A stretch of DNA of 32,846 nt from contig REDU01000043.1 in the NCBI GenBank assembly GCA_007693335.1, forward strand, positions 1 to 32,846. Direction: 5' to 3'. Origin of the DNA: Ilumatobacter sp. Lineage in GTDB: Bacteria; Actinomycetota; Acidimicrobiia; Acidimicrobiales; Ilumatobacteraceae. Under the pieces are notes generated by a model, which saw nothing but the letters and a program-made list of their open reading frames with translations, made no database searches and had not been told where the DNA came from. Positions 1 through 6,823 of the stretch are shown here, piece after piece. Position numbers and translations under genes: made by a program. Positions within the stretch are counted from its first letter, which is position 1; every line of letters begins with the position of its first letter.

Positions 1-15
1 ATCGCCGAACAGAGC

Positions 16-74
16 TCGGCGCTCCCGCGAGCGACCAGGGGTCGTGGAGTCCCCCGTCGACGCGGGAGCGCCGA
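16..74. terminator. 14-bp perfect inverted repeat, possible terminator
   Basis: Positions 16-29 (TCGGCGCTCCCGCG) are the exact reverse complement of 61-74, with 31 bases between them. The loop contains a second small hairpin (CGACC/GGTCG). It lies 36 bp downstream of the stop of the minus-strand gene ending at 110, where a terminator would sit. There is no T-tract on either side, which is common for actinobacterial hairpins. A short minus-strand frame opening at 85 runs off the window edge but has no promoter or ribosome site, so I do not call a gene there. Confidence 0.4.
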
Positions 75-109
75 TGCAGGACCATCGCGTTCCCGAGACG
101 AACCTCTCG

Positions 110-772
110 TCAGCGCTGGTGCCGCGCGAGGATCCTGATGACCTCTTCGTGCTGGTAGACCACGTTGAGCACCGTCTTCACGACGTCGATCGCGTCGCGA
201 ATGGTTGCGTCGTCGGCGCCGTCGAGTTCCTTGGTGATCCCGTGCACCGAGTCGGGTCCCAGCAGGTGGAGCGCCGCGAGCGCCCCCACGTACTCGTCGC
301 GGAGCGCAGTGGTTCCGGCGAGGCGTTCCACCCGGGCCCGCAGATCGGGACCCTCCGCCTCACGGTCGTCGCACATCGCCTCCACAGTCGACCGGAGCAG
401 CGCGCCGGCGGCTCGATGCGCCCCGACGGCGTGACAGGCGATGGCCTCCTCGAGCCGGTCGAGCACCTCGGCGGGGATGTTCGACCGGTCGATGTCGATC
501 CGCTCGGGCGGGAACGAGTCGAGCACGGTGCCGTGGTGATCGACCACCACGAAGATCAGCCCGTGACACTGGGGGTTCGGGCAGTGCCGGACACCCGCGA
601 ACCTCATGTGTTCCGACTGCATCTCGCCGTTGGTGAGATCGGTCCCTCGGCTCACCAGCACACCCACGTGACCGCACCACGGACACCGCAATGTGGACGA
701 GTTGGGCGGCGCACTGCCGGCGGTCGACCGGATCTTGTCGAGAGTGGGCCCGGTGCGATGGTCGGTGTACAT
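110..772 (-). CDS. DUF4145-like zinc-ribbon protein, function unknown
   Basis: A 220-residue soluble protein. The N-terminal part has a probable zinc ribbon: CPWC at residues 30-33 and a CPNPQC pair at 64-69. The rest is helical and resembles the DUF4145 family: a stretch around an alanine-rich helix (about 115-130), an LRA..E...G segment, then a final helix with VVYQHEEV. DUF4145 domains occur alone or fused to restriction-type nucleases; no catalytic motif is visible here, so the role is unknown. The ATG at 772 is preceded at 7 bp by a TACCGT -10 box, so the gene probably has its own leaderless transcript although it follows the SpoIIE-type phosphatase by 48 bp on the same strand. Confidence 0.75.
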   Translation of the reverse strand: MYTDHRTGPTLDKIRSTAGSAPPNSSTLRCPWCGHVGVLVSRGTDLTNGEMQSEHMRFAGVRHCPNPQCHGLIFVVVDHHGTVLDSFPPERIDIDRSNIPAEVLDRLEEAIACHAVGAHRAAGALLRSTVEAMCDDREAEGPDLRARVERLAGTTALRDEYVGALAALHLLGPDSVHGITKELDGADDATIRDAIDVVKTVLNVVYQHEEVIRILARHQR

Positions 773-779
773 GGTGCCG

Positions 780-785
780 ACGGTA
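780..785 (-). promoter_or_regulatory. -10 box (TACCGT) of the DUF4145-like gene
   Basis: TAnnnT hexamer on the minus strand, 7 bp before the ATG at 772. This spacing would start transcription at or next to the start codon (leaderless). No clear -35 is visible. Confidence 0.45.
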
Positions 786-820
786 GTCGTGGATCGGATC
801 GACGGTCGTGCGGCCGAACC

Positions 821-2035
821 TCAGCCTGCCGCTCCACGCCACTCGACGAGGATCATCGTCGCGTCGTCTCTCAGGCCGTCGTTGGTGAAGTCGATGACGC
901 TGTCCGACAGGTGGCGAACGGTCTCGTGGACGGGCAGGTCCTCGAGCGCGGCTCTGACCAGGAAGTCAGCGAGGCGGTCGTCGCCGAAGAGCTCACCGTG
1001 AGGGGATCTCGACTCGATGATTCCGTCGGTGTAGAAGAGCACCCGATCGCCGCGTTGGAGTGGCTCCTCGGCCACTTGCACGACCGGACCGCCGAAACCG
1101 AGCGGTGTCGAGGGCGCACAGGAGAGGCTCCCGGCGTAGACGCCGTTCCTCACGAGCATCGGAAGGACGTGACCGGCATTGATCCACGCCAGGGTGCCGG
1201 TTGCGCTGTCCAACGTGCCGATGATGCCGGTGACGAAGTAGGAGTGACCGAACTGCGTCGAGATCGAGCGGTCTGCCTGCTCGTAGGCGGCAGCAAGGCT
1301 GGTCTCGGCCCGGCGAGCGTTGCGCAGACTGTTGATGGCAGCCGCTGACATCAACACCGCCGGTAGGCCGCGGCCGATCGCATCGACGATCGCGAAGTCG
1401 AGTCGCGTTCGGTTGAACGCGTAGTCGAACGAGTCGCCGCCGATGTCGTAGGCGGGCTCCAGAATGCCGCTGATGGCGATCTCGTCGGTCGAGCACGACA
1501 ACGGCGGCAACAGGTCCCACTGCACCTCGGCAGCGGCTGACAACGGTTCCGAGCGTCGAGCACGCTCCGACGTGTCGCTGTAGCGGTTCTTGATGATCCA
1601 CGTCATCACGAACGTCGTGACGATCGGCTCGAGCAGCTTCGGCAGAGCTCCGTCCCATGTGTCGTACTCGAGTTCGAGCACGCCGATCCGGCTCGTTCCG
1701 TCGACCAGCGGGACCCACACCATGGTCGGGCGCGTCCCCGACACCAAGATCTCCCCGCTCGTGAACGCCCGGCCGACGAGCGTCCCCAGAACCGGCACCG
1801 GCTCTCCGACGTGACCGTTCCTGTCGATCTGCTGGAGACGTCTCAGGGAGTAATCCGCCACATAGAACCGGGCCGCACGGGCTCCGAGGAGTCGGCACAT
1901 CAGTCCGAGCAACCCGAGCACATCGCTCGGGGGTGTCCGCACGGCGGCGTCCACCATCTGGGCGAGAACGTCCTGGGTGCGATCCGACTCCACAGTTCCC
2001 CTCGACCACTCGTTCGTGCCAACCGAGCAAGGCAC
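821..2035 (-). CDS. GAF-like sensor plus SpoIIE-type PP2C serine/threonine phosphatase
   Basis: A 404-residue cytoplasmic protein. Residues about 20-150 look like a GAF-type sensory domain; residues about 165-400 are a SpoIIE/RsbU-type PP2C phosphatase. Metal-binding acidic residues are kept in GGDSFD (199-204), DAIGRG (218-223), the later YTDGIIESR motif and the final DDATMI motif, so it should be active. The family removes phosphate from STAS-type anti-anti-sigma factors or similar partners; no partner gene is adjacent. The GTG at 2035 is chosen because a TACGGT -10 lies 8 bp before it (leaderless). An in-frame GTG at 1993 with an AGGGG just upstream is the alternative start. Confidence 0.85.
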   Translation of the reverse strand: MPCSVGTNEWSRGTVESDRTQDVLAQMVDAAVRTPPSDVLGLLGLMCRLLGARAARFYVADYSLRRLQQIDRNGHVGEPVPVLGTLVGRAFTSGEILVSGTRPTMVWVPLVDGTSRIGVLELEYDTWDGALPKLLEPIVTTFVMTWIIKNRYSDTSERARRSEPLSAAAEVQWDLLPPLSCSTDEIAISGILEPAYDIGGDSFDYAFNRTRLDFAIVDAIGRGLPAVLMSAAAINSLRNARRAETSLAAAYEQADRSISTQFGHSYFVTGIIGTLDSATGTLAWINAGHVLPMLVRNGVYAGSLSCAPSTPLGFGGPVVQVAEEPLQRGDRVLFYTDGIIESRSPHGELFGDDRLADFLVRAALEDLPVHETVRHLSDSVIDFTNDGLRDDATMILVEWRGAAG

Positions 2036-2043
2036 AGGCAGGA

Positions 2044-2049
2044 ACCGTA
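2044..2049 (-). promoter_or_regulatory. -10 box (TACGGT) of the SpoIIE-type phosphatase gene
   Basis: TAnnnT hexamer 8 bp before the GTG at 2035. The same hexamer precedes the LLM oxidoreductase at 19148 by 7 bp. Confidence 0.45.
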
Positions 2050-2086
2050 GCCGGTCGACCCTGGGCTCGGTGCGGGGCCTTGGGAG

Positions 2087-2160
2087 TGGGCACGACGGGA
2101 CTCGAACCCGGGACCTCTACCGTGTCATGGTAGCGCTCTAACCAACTGAGCTACGCGCCC
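2087..2160 (-). tRNA. tRNA-Val (anticodon GAC)
   Basis: A full cloverleaf reads on the minus strand from 2160 to 2087. The 7-bp acceptor stem is GGGCGCG/CGTGCCC with one G-U pair. The D arm is AGCTC...GAGC, the anticodon stem CTACC/GGTAG with a 7-base loop ATGACAC gives anticodon GAC (Val, codon GUC), and the T arm has TTCGAGT. The outermost T-stem pair (49-65) is a C-U mismatch. The discriminator is A73 and CCA is not encoded. It lies between hemW and the phosphatase gene, all on one strand. Confidence 0.95.
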
Positions 2161-2225
2161 GTAGCAGCCACGTACGTTACCAGCGCGGAGGGCCGTCGGC
2201 ACACCGCTCGACACCGCCCCGCACC

Positions 2226-3311
2226 TCACCGCAGGCGCATCGAGACCGCATTCGCCATCAGCCGACCGGTGCGGGTGAGCACCACCCGATCGTGGTCGCG
2301 GCGCAGCAATCCGCCGCGCAGGAGCTCGTCGAGATCGTGGGGGGCGAACACCTCGGGCGACACCCCGTCGCGCAGTCGCACCGCGAGCTGCAGCCCCTCC
2401 ATCCGGCGCGTGTCGGTGTCGAGCGTCTCGCCCGCCGACTCGGTGGCCGCGCCGGCGCGCACGAGGTCGACGTAGCGCTCGGGGGTGCGCACGTTCCACC
2501 ACCGCCGACCATCACGGTGCGAGTGCGAGGCACACCCGAAACCGAGGTAGTCCTGCTGACGCCAGTAGAGGAGATTGTGACGGCACTCGTGTCCGGGTCG
2601 CGCCCAGTTCGACACCTCGTAGTTCTCGAGACCGGCAGCGGTCATGAGGGTGTCGACCACCTCGTACTTGTCGGCCTGGTCGTCGTCGTCGGGGTGACGG
2701 TCGACCTGGCCGGCCAGCGGTGTCCCGGCCTCGACGGTGAGGGCGTAGGCCGAGACGTGCGGCGGGTCGAACTCGAGCACCGAGCGGACCGTGTGCTCCC
2801 AGTCGTCCTGGCTCTCGCCAGCCGCGCCGTAGATGATGTCGAGGTTGAACGTCGGCAGACCCACCGATCGCACGGCTTCCACCGCCGACGCCACATTGCG
2901 CTGGTCGTGCCGGCGGCCCAGGGTGCCGAGCACGTGTCCCACCATCGACTGCACCCCGATGCTGACCCGGTTCACACCGGCATCGCCGTAGTGCTCCAGC
3001 AGGTCGTGGGTGACGTCGTCAGGGTTGCACTCGACACTGATCTCGGCGTCACCCGTGACGGGGATGCTCCGGATCACTGCGCCCAGGCGCTCGGGGGGCA
3101 CCAGGGTCGGTGTGCCGCCACCCACGAACACGGTCGTGGCGAGCGGCATCCCGGCCGCCACGGCGCGGGCGATGTCGATCTCGAGCGCGTCGAGGTAGAC
3201 ATCCACGAGATGGTGCCGGTCGGTCCAGGTCGCGAACGCGCAGTAGTCGCACTTCGACGCACAGAACGGCACGTGGACGTAGACGCCGAACGGCTGGTCG
3301 GCGCTGGTCAC
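2226..3311 (-). CDS. hemW: Radical SAM heme chaperone HemW (HemN-like)
   Basis: A 361-residue protein of the HemN/HemW radical SAM family. The iron-sulfur cysteines are in CASKCDYC (C17, C21, C24). The SAM-binding GGGTPT is at 64-69, CNPDD at 95-99, and the HemW signature HNLLYW...YLGFG at about 245-259. HemW proteins bind heme and deliver it to respiratory enzymes; they were long annotated as oxygen-independent coproporphyrinogen oxidase. Here the cysteine run lacks the extra cysteine of true HemN, which favours HemW. The open frame extends further upstream, but the homology begins right after the GTG at 3311. That GTG lies 13 bp after the stop of the BldD-like gene, suggesting co-transcription. 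Confidence 0.92.
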   Translation of the reverse strand: MTSADQPFGVYVHVPFCASKCDYCAFATWTDRHHLVDVYLDALEIDIARAVAAGMPLATTVFVGGGTPTLVPPERLGAVIRSIPVTGDAEISVECNPDDVTHDLLEHYGDAGVNRVSIGVQSMVGHVLGTLGRRHDQRNVASAVEAVRSVGLPTFNLDIIYGAAGESQDDWEHTVRSVLEFDPPHVSAYALTVEAGTPLAGQVDRHPDDDDQADKYEVVDTLMTAAGLENYEVSNWARPGHECRHNLLYWRQQDYLGFGCASHSHRDGRRWWNVRTPERYVDLVRAGAATESAGETLDTDTRRMEGLQLAVRLRDGVSPEVFAPHDLDELLRGGLLRRDHDRVVLTRTGRLMANAVSMRLR

Positions 3312-3324
3312 GACGAGTGGCCCG

Positions 3325-3822
3325 TCAGGCCGGTCGGTACAGCAGGTCGAGCGACTCGAGGCGATCGCCCACCTGATCGACCGGGATGTCGAGCATGGCC
3401 GCGATGGCACGATGATCGTCGGTGCGAACCGTGAGCACCCGACCGTTGAAGTCCTGACGTTGCACCTGGATCAGCCGCAAGAATCGGGTCAGCATCTCGA
3501 ACGGAGCACCTGACAGTTGCGAGAGTTTGTTGATGTCGATCGCCAGCTTCTGAGCGTTCGATCCCGGCACCATCTCGCCCGGGCCACGTGGCAGCAGCTG
3601 CTCGACGGGCACCTTGTAGAACTGGGCCAACCGGTCGAGACGGGGCAACGACAGGGCCCGCTCGCCGCGTTCGTACGCACCCAGTACCGACGCCTTGAAC
3701 TCCTGGGACGACTGCGCCTCGACCTCGTGGAGCGAGAGCCGCTTCTGCTTGCGGATGGTCCGCAACCGTTCGCCGACCAAGCGGCTGTACTCCGATGCGT
3801 CCTCGTCGGTCTCGATCTCCAT
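3325..3822 (-). CDS. BldD-like c-di-GMP-binding XRE-family regulator
   Basis: A 165-residue cytoplasmic DNA-binding protein. Residues about 12-78 form an XRE helix-turn-helix (GERLRTIRKQKRLSL...YERGERALSLPRL), and residues about 90-160 match the BldD C-terminal domain. The c-di-GMP motif of Streptomyces BldD, RxD-X8-RxxD, is intact: RQD at 122-124, eight residues, then RTDD at 133-136. In Streptomyces a c-di-GMP tetramer bridges two BldD C-terminal domains and switches on DNA binding, repressing development genes. The ATG follows a GAGGG ribosome site. Upstream, an 8-bp palindrome covers a TAGCGT -10 box, which suggests autoregulation. It precedes hemW by 13 bp. Lacking a search, I do not assign the symbol bldD. 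Confidence 0.88.
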   Translation of the reverse strand: MEIETDEDASEYSRLVGERLRTIRKQKRLSLHEVEAQSSQEFKASVLGAYERGERALSLPRLDRLAQFYKVPVEQLLPRGPGEMVPGSNAQKLAIDINKLSQLSGAPFEMLTRFLRLIQVQRQDFNGRVLTVRTDDHRAIAAMLDIPVDQVGDRLESLDLLYRPA

Positions 3823-3889
3823 GGTCCCTCACTCGTGTCGGCCGACGCCACCGTGGCGTCCTGCCAGCGGCCCGTGGTGGGGCCGAATC

Positions 3890-3910
3890 GTGAACGCTAC
3901 TCGCGTTCAC
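3890..3910 (-). promoter_or_regulatory. Palindromic operator over the -10 of the BldD-like gene
   Basis: Perfect 8-bp arms GTGAACGC (3890-3897) and GCGTTCAC (3903-3910) flank five bases. Read on the minus strand, a TAGCGT -10 (3894-3899) lies within it, about 70 bp before the ATG at 3822. A dimeric regulator bound here would block that promoter. The right arm overlaps the rsmE stop codon (3907-3909), so a terminator hairpin for rsmE is the alternative; no U-tract follows. Confidence 0.5.
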
Positions 3911-4641
3911 CGACCACCGAAAAGATCACGCGGAGCGTTCGGGGAAATCGTCGGCCCCGGATCGCCACGCTGGGTGGCTCGCGCCAGCAACGTGGTGGCC
4001 GCCAAGGCCGCCGTTTCGACCCGCAGAACGTGCGGACCGAGCCCGATGAGGTCGTGTGCCCGCGCCACTTCGCGCTCGCTCCATCCGCCCTCCGGACCGA
4101 TGGCGATCCGGTGGTCGCTGACCGACACCGGCCGGCCTCCGGGTTCCGCGATCGGCACCGAGCCGATCACGGTCGCGACGTCGACGGGCCCCTCGACGAT
4201 CGGCACCCACACCCGACGACTCTGCATCGACGCCTCGGCGGCCACGGTGGAGAGCTTGGCGAGGTGGCGATGGGCGCGCTCCCCCACCCAGCGCACCACC
4301 GAACGATCGGTGTGCAGGAACACGATCCGGTCGGCCCCGAGCTCGGTCGCCTTCTGCACCAACCACTCCGGACGATCCTGCTTCGGGATGGCGACGTAGA
4401 GCTCGATCGGCGCCACGGGTGGTCCGACGTGTTCGATCTCGCCGTCGGGACGAAGCGCTCCATCCGCCGCCCGGCACGGCCGCCAGGTGCCGCGTCCGTC
4501 GGTGACCGTGACGAGTTCGCCATCGTTCACCCGCAACACGCGGAACAGATGGTGTTCGGCCCGCTCGGTGAGGGCGGGTACCTCCACCCGGTCGACCAGC
4601 ACATGGGCTGCCGCCCGCCGGAGCAGCTCGTGGGCGACCAC
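3907..4641 (-). CDS. rsmE: 16S rRNA m3U1498 methyltransferase RsmE
   Basis: A 244-residue SPOUT-class methyltransferase that methylates N3 of U1498 in 16S rRNA using SAM. The N-terminal PUA-like part includes HHLFRVLRV (about 30-38). The knotted SAM site is shown by IGPEGGW (181-187) and LRVETAA (206-212), both diagnostic. The length is usual for the family. It begins 4 bp after the dnaJ stop, so it is the last gene of an hrcA-dnaJ-rsmE operon, an arrangement common in Gram-positive bacteria. Confidence 0.95.
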   Translation of the reverse strand: MVAHELLRRAAAHVLVDRVEVPALTERAEHHLFRVLRVNDGELVTVTDGRGTWRPCRAADGALRPDGEIEHVGPPVAPIELYVAIPKQDRPEWLVQKATELGADRIVFLHTDRSVVRWVGERAHRHLAKLSTVAAEASMQSRRVWVPIVEGPVDVATVIGSVPIAEPGGRPVSVSDHRIAIGPEGGWSEREVARAHDLIGLGPHVLRVETAALAATTLLARATQRGDPGPTISPNAPRDLFGGR

Positions 4642-4645
4642 GGCT

Positions 4646-5788
4646 TCAGGAGAACGCCGACTTGATCCGCGAGAACAGCCCGGGGCCGGCCTCGCCGACC
4701 TCCTCGCCGCGCCCGCGCGCGTAGTCGCGCAGGAGCTCGGCCTCCGGGTCGGTCAGCTTGGTGGGGATCTCGACACGGACGATCACCCGGAGATCACCGC
4801 GGCCACGTCCCTGCAGACGGGGCACGCCGCGACCGCGGAGCACGAACTCGTGGCCGGGCTGCGTGCCGGCGGGGATCGACAGTTCTTCGTCGCCGTCGAG
4901 CGTGGGCAGGTCGAGCCGGGTGCCGAGCGCCGCCTGGGCGAACGAGACCGGCACCTCGGTCACGAGATCGTCCTGCTCGCGCACGTACCGGTCGTGGCCC
5001 GCGACCCGGAGATGCACGTAGAGATCGCCCGACCGGCCACCACGTGGCCCCGCTGCGCCGCGGCTGGTGAGGCGGAGGGTGGATCCGGTGTCGACGCCGG
5101 CGGGCACGTCCACCTGATACGTCTTGTCGACGGTGACCCGGCCCTCGCCCCGGCAGGTGGAGCACGGCGTGGCGATCACCTCACCCAGACCACCGCACCG
5201 CCCGCACGGGCTGGTGGTCATCATCTGGCCGAGCACGCTCTGGCGGACGCGCCGGACCTGCCCGGCACCACCGCAGTCCGAGCACGTGACGGGCTTGGTG
5301 CCCTCGCCGGCACCGCTGCCCTCGCACGCTGCGCAGCGCTCGGGCAGCTTGAGGGTGACGGCCACCTGATCCCCGAAGACGGCCTGCTCGAACGTGAGAT
5401 CAGCCACGACCTCGATGTCCTGACCGCGAGGTGGACCGCTGGGGCCCCGGCGAGTGCCACCGCCACCGCCACCGAAGGGGCCGCCACCACCGCCGAAGAA
5501 CGCGTCGAACAGATCACCGAGGCCACCACCGAAGAGGTCTTCCGCGTTGCCAGCGCCTCCGTTACCGCTCACACCCGCCTCGCCGTACCGGTCGTAGCGC
5601 GCCCGCTGCTCGACGTCGGACAGCACCTGGTAGGCGCGAGACAACTCCTTGAACCGTTCGGCCGCCGTGGGGTCGTCGGGGTTGGCGTCGGGGTGCAGTT
5701 CACGGGCGCGCTTGCGGTACGCCTTCTTGATCTCGTCGGCCGAAGCCTGCTGACCGACCCCCAACAGTGCGTAGAAGTCCGATGACAC
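4646..5788 (-). CDS. dnaJ: Chaperone DnaJ (Hsp40)
   Basis: A 380-residue type I Hsp40. The J domain (about 4-70) has HPD at 32-34, which stimulates DnaK ATPase. A Gly/Phe-rich linker spans about 72-120. The zinc-binding region has four CxxCxGxG-type repeats from C152 to about residue 216 (CAACEGSG, CSDCGGAG, CGRCGGLG, CSTCRGEG). The C-terminal peptide-binding domain follows. The gene starts 2 bp after hrcA, so it should be controlled by HrcA at the CIRCE element upstream. dnaK and grpE are not in this window, so this is the HrcA-linked DnaJ copy (DnaJ2 type). Confidence 0.96.
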   Translation of the reverse strand: MSSDFYALLGVGQQASADEIKKAYRKRARELHPDANPDDPTAAERFKELSRAYQVLSDVEQRARYDRYGEAGVSGNGGAGNAEDLFGGGLGDLFDAFFGGGGGPFGGGGGGTRRGPSGPPRGQDIEVVADLTFEQAVFGDQVAVTLKLPERCAACEGSGAGEGTKPVTCSDCGGAGQVRRVRQSVLGQMMTTSPCGRCGGLGEVIATPCSTCRGEGRVTVDKTYQVDVPAGVDTGSTLRLTSRGAAGPRGGRSGDLYVHLRVAGHDRYVREQDDLVTEVPVSFAQAALGTRLDLPTLDGDEELSIPAGTQPGHEFVLRGRGVPRLQGRGRGDLRVIVRVEIPTKLTDPEAELLRDYARGRGEEVGEAGPGLFSRIKSAFS

Positions 5789-5790
5789 GC

Positions 5791-6786
5791 TCAGCTCTCT
5801 CCCAACCTGCGCCCGAGGCGCTCACTCACCACGTCGACCGTGGCCAACGCCTGCGGATAGTTCATTCGTGTGGGCCCGAGCACCCCGACCGATCCGAGGT
5901 GTTCGCCGTCCACCACCACCGGCGCGACCACGACCGAGCAGGCCGACAGCGGTTCGACACCGTGTTCGACGCCGATCGCCACCGACATGCCCCGATCGAC
6001 GATGTCGCGCACGAGCGACACGACGATGAACTGCTGCTCGAGGGTGTGCAACACGTTGCGCACCACCTCGACGGCGTCGAACGTCGCTGCCACCGAGGCC
6101 GCGCCACCGAGGTAGACGTGATCGTCGGCGGAGACCTGTCGGATGGCGTCGAACGCCGTGACGCACACGAGATCGACGGCGGCATCGCCGCTGGGGGGGA
6201 TCTCGGCCACTGCGGCGATGGTGGCTCCGTCGAGCGCACCCGAGAGGTGCGCGGCAGCCCTCGCCAGTACGTCGTCGGACAGGTCGTGGCCGAGTTCGAC
6301 CAGTTCGCTCTCGACCGCTCCGTTGCCGAACACGACCACCACCGTGGCCGTGTTCGACGAGATGCCCACCAGCTGCACGCTGCGCACGATGGCGGCATCG
6401 GCCTTGGGACCCACCACCACCGACGCGTACGTGGTGAGCTCGGTGAGCAGGTTGCTCGTGCGGTGGAGCATCTCCTCGAGTCGACCGTGGGCCGCCGCGA
6501 AGAAGTCGCCGACCTGGGCGTTCATGGTCTCGTCGAGGAGGCCGGGCTGGGTCAGGTGGTCGACGAAGAAGCGGTAGCCCTTGTCGGTGGGGATGCGTCC
6601 GGCCGAGGTGTGGGGTTGCACGAGGAACCCCTCCTGCTCGAGCACCGCCATCTCGTTTCGCACCGTGGCCGACGACACCGCGACCCCCGGTCGCTTGGCG
6701 ATGTGGCCGGAGCCCACGGGCTGGGCCGTCGCGATGTACTCCTGGACGACGGCACCGAGGATGGCGGTCTTGCGTTCGTCGAGCAT
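5791..6786 (-). CDS. hrcA: Heat-inducible transcription repressor HrcA
   Basis: A 331-residue repressor. The N-terminal winged helix includes the SSATVRNEMAVLEQEGFL recognition region, followed by HTSAGRIPTDKGYRFFVD, a hallmark of HrcA. The rest is the GAF-like and inserted dimerisation domains. HrcA binds CIRCE operators and needs GroE for activity, so heat shock releases it. The frame is open for another 86 codons upstream, but that stretch lies over the photolyase gene and the family begins at MLDERK, so the ATG at 6786 is taken. A CIRCE operator with a TACAAT -10 in its spacer lies 2 bp further upstream, giving autoregulation of hrcA-dnaJ-rsmE. Confidence 0.95.
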   Translation of the reverse strand: MLDERKTAILGAVVQEYIATAQPVGSGHIAKRPGVAVSSATVRNEMAVLEQEGFLVQPHTSAGRIPTDKGYRFFVDHLTQPGLLDETMNAQVGDFFAAAHGRLEEMLHRTSNLLTELTTYASVVVGPKADAAIVRSVQLVGISSNTATVVVVFGNGAVESELVELGHDLSDDVLARAAAHLSGALDGATIAAVAEIPPSGDAAVDLVCVTAFDAIRQVSADDHVYLGGAASVAATFDAVEVVRNVLHTLEQQFIVVSLVRDIVDRGMSVAIGVEHGVEPLSACSVVVAPVVVDGEHLGSVGVLGPTRMNYPQALATVDVVSERLGRRLGES

Positions 6787-6788
6787 GG

Positions 6789-6813
6789 TGGCAGTCGATT
6801 GTACCGAGTGCCA
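6789..6813 (-). promoter_or_regulatory. CIRCE operator with embedded -10 (TACAAT)
   Basis: On the minus strand TGGCACTC (6813-6806), nine bases, then GACTGCCA (6796-6789): a 7-of-8 inverted repeat with the exact N9 spacing of CIRCE (TTAGCACTC-N9-GAGTGCTAA). The -10 TACAAT (6803-6798) is in the spacer, so HrcA binding would cover the promoter. The hrcA ATG at 6786 lies 11 bp after the -10, giving a leader of only a few bases. Confidence 0.8.
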
Positions 6814-6823
6814 GCCACGACGG

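Noticed and set aside
1-85. Start of another minus-strand gene (ATG at 85)
   Set aside because: Only 28 codons are visible, no ribosome site or -10, and they lie within a 14-bp inverted repeat.
3312-3410. N-terminal extension of hemW
   Set aside because: The extra 33 codons overlap the end of the BldD-like gene in another frame and have no family similarity.
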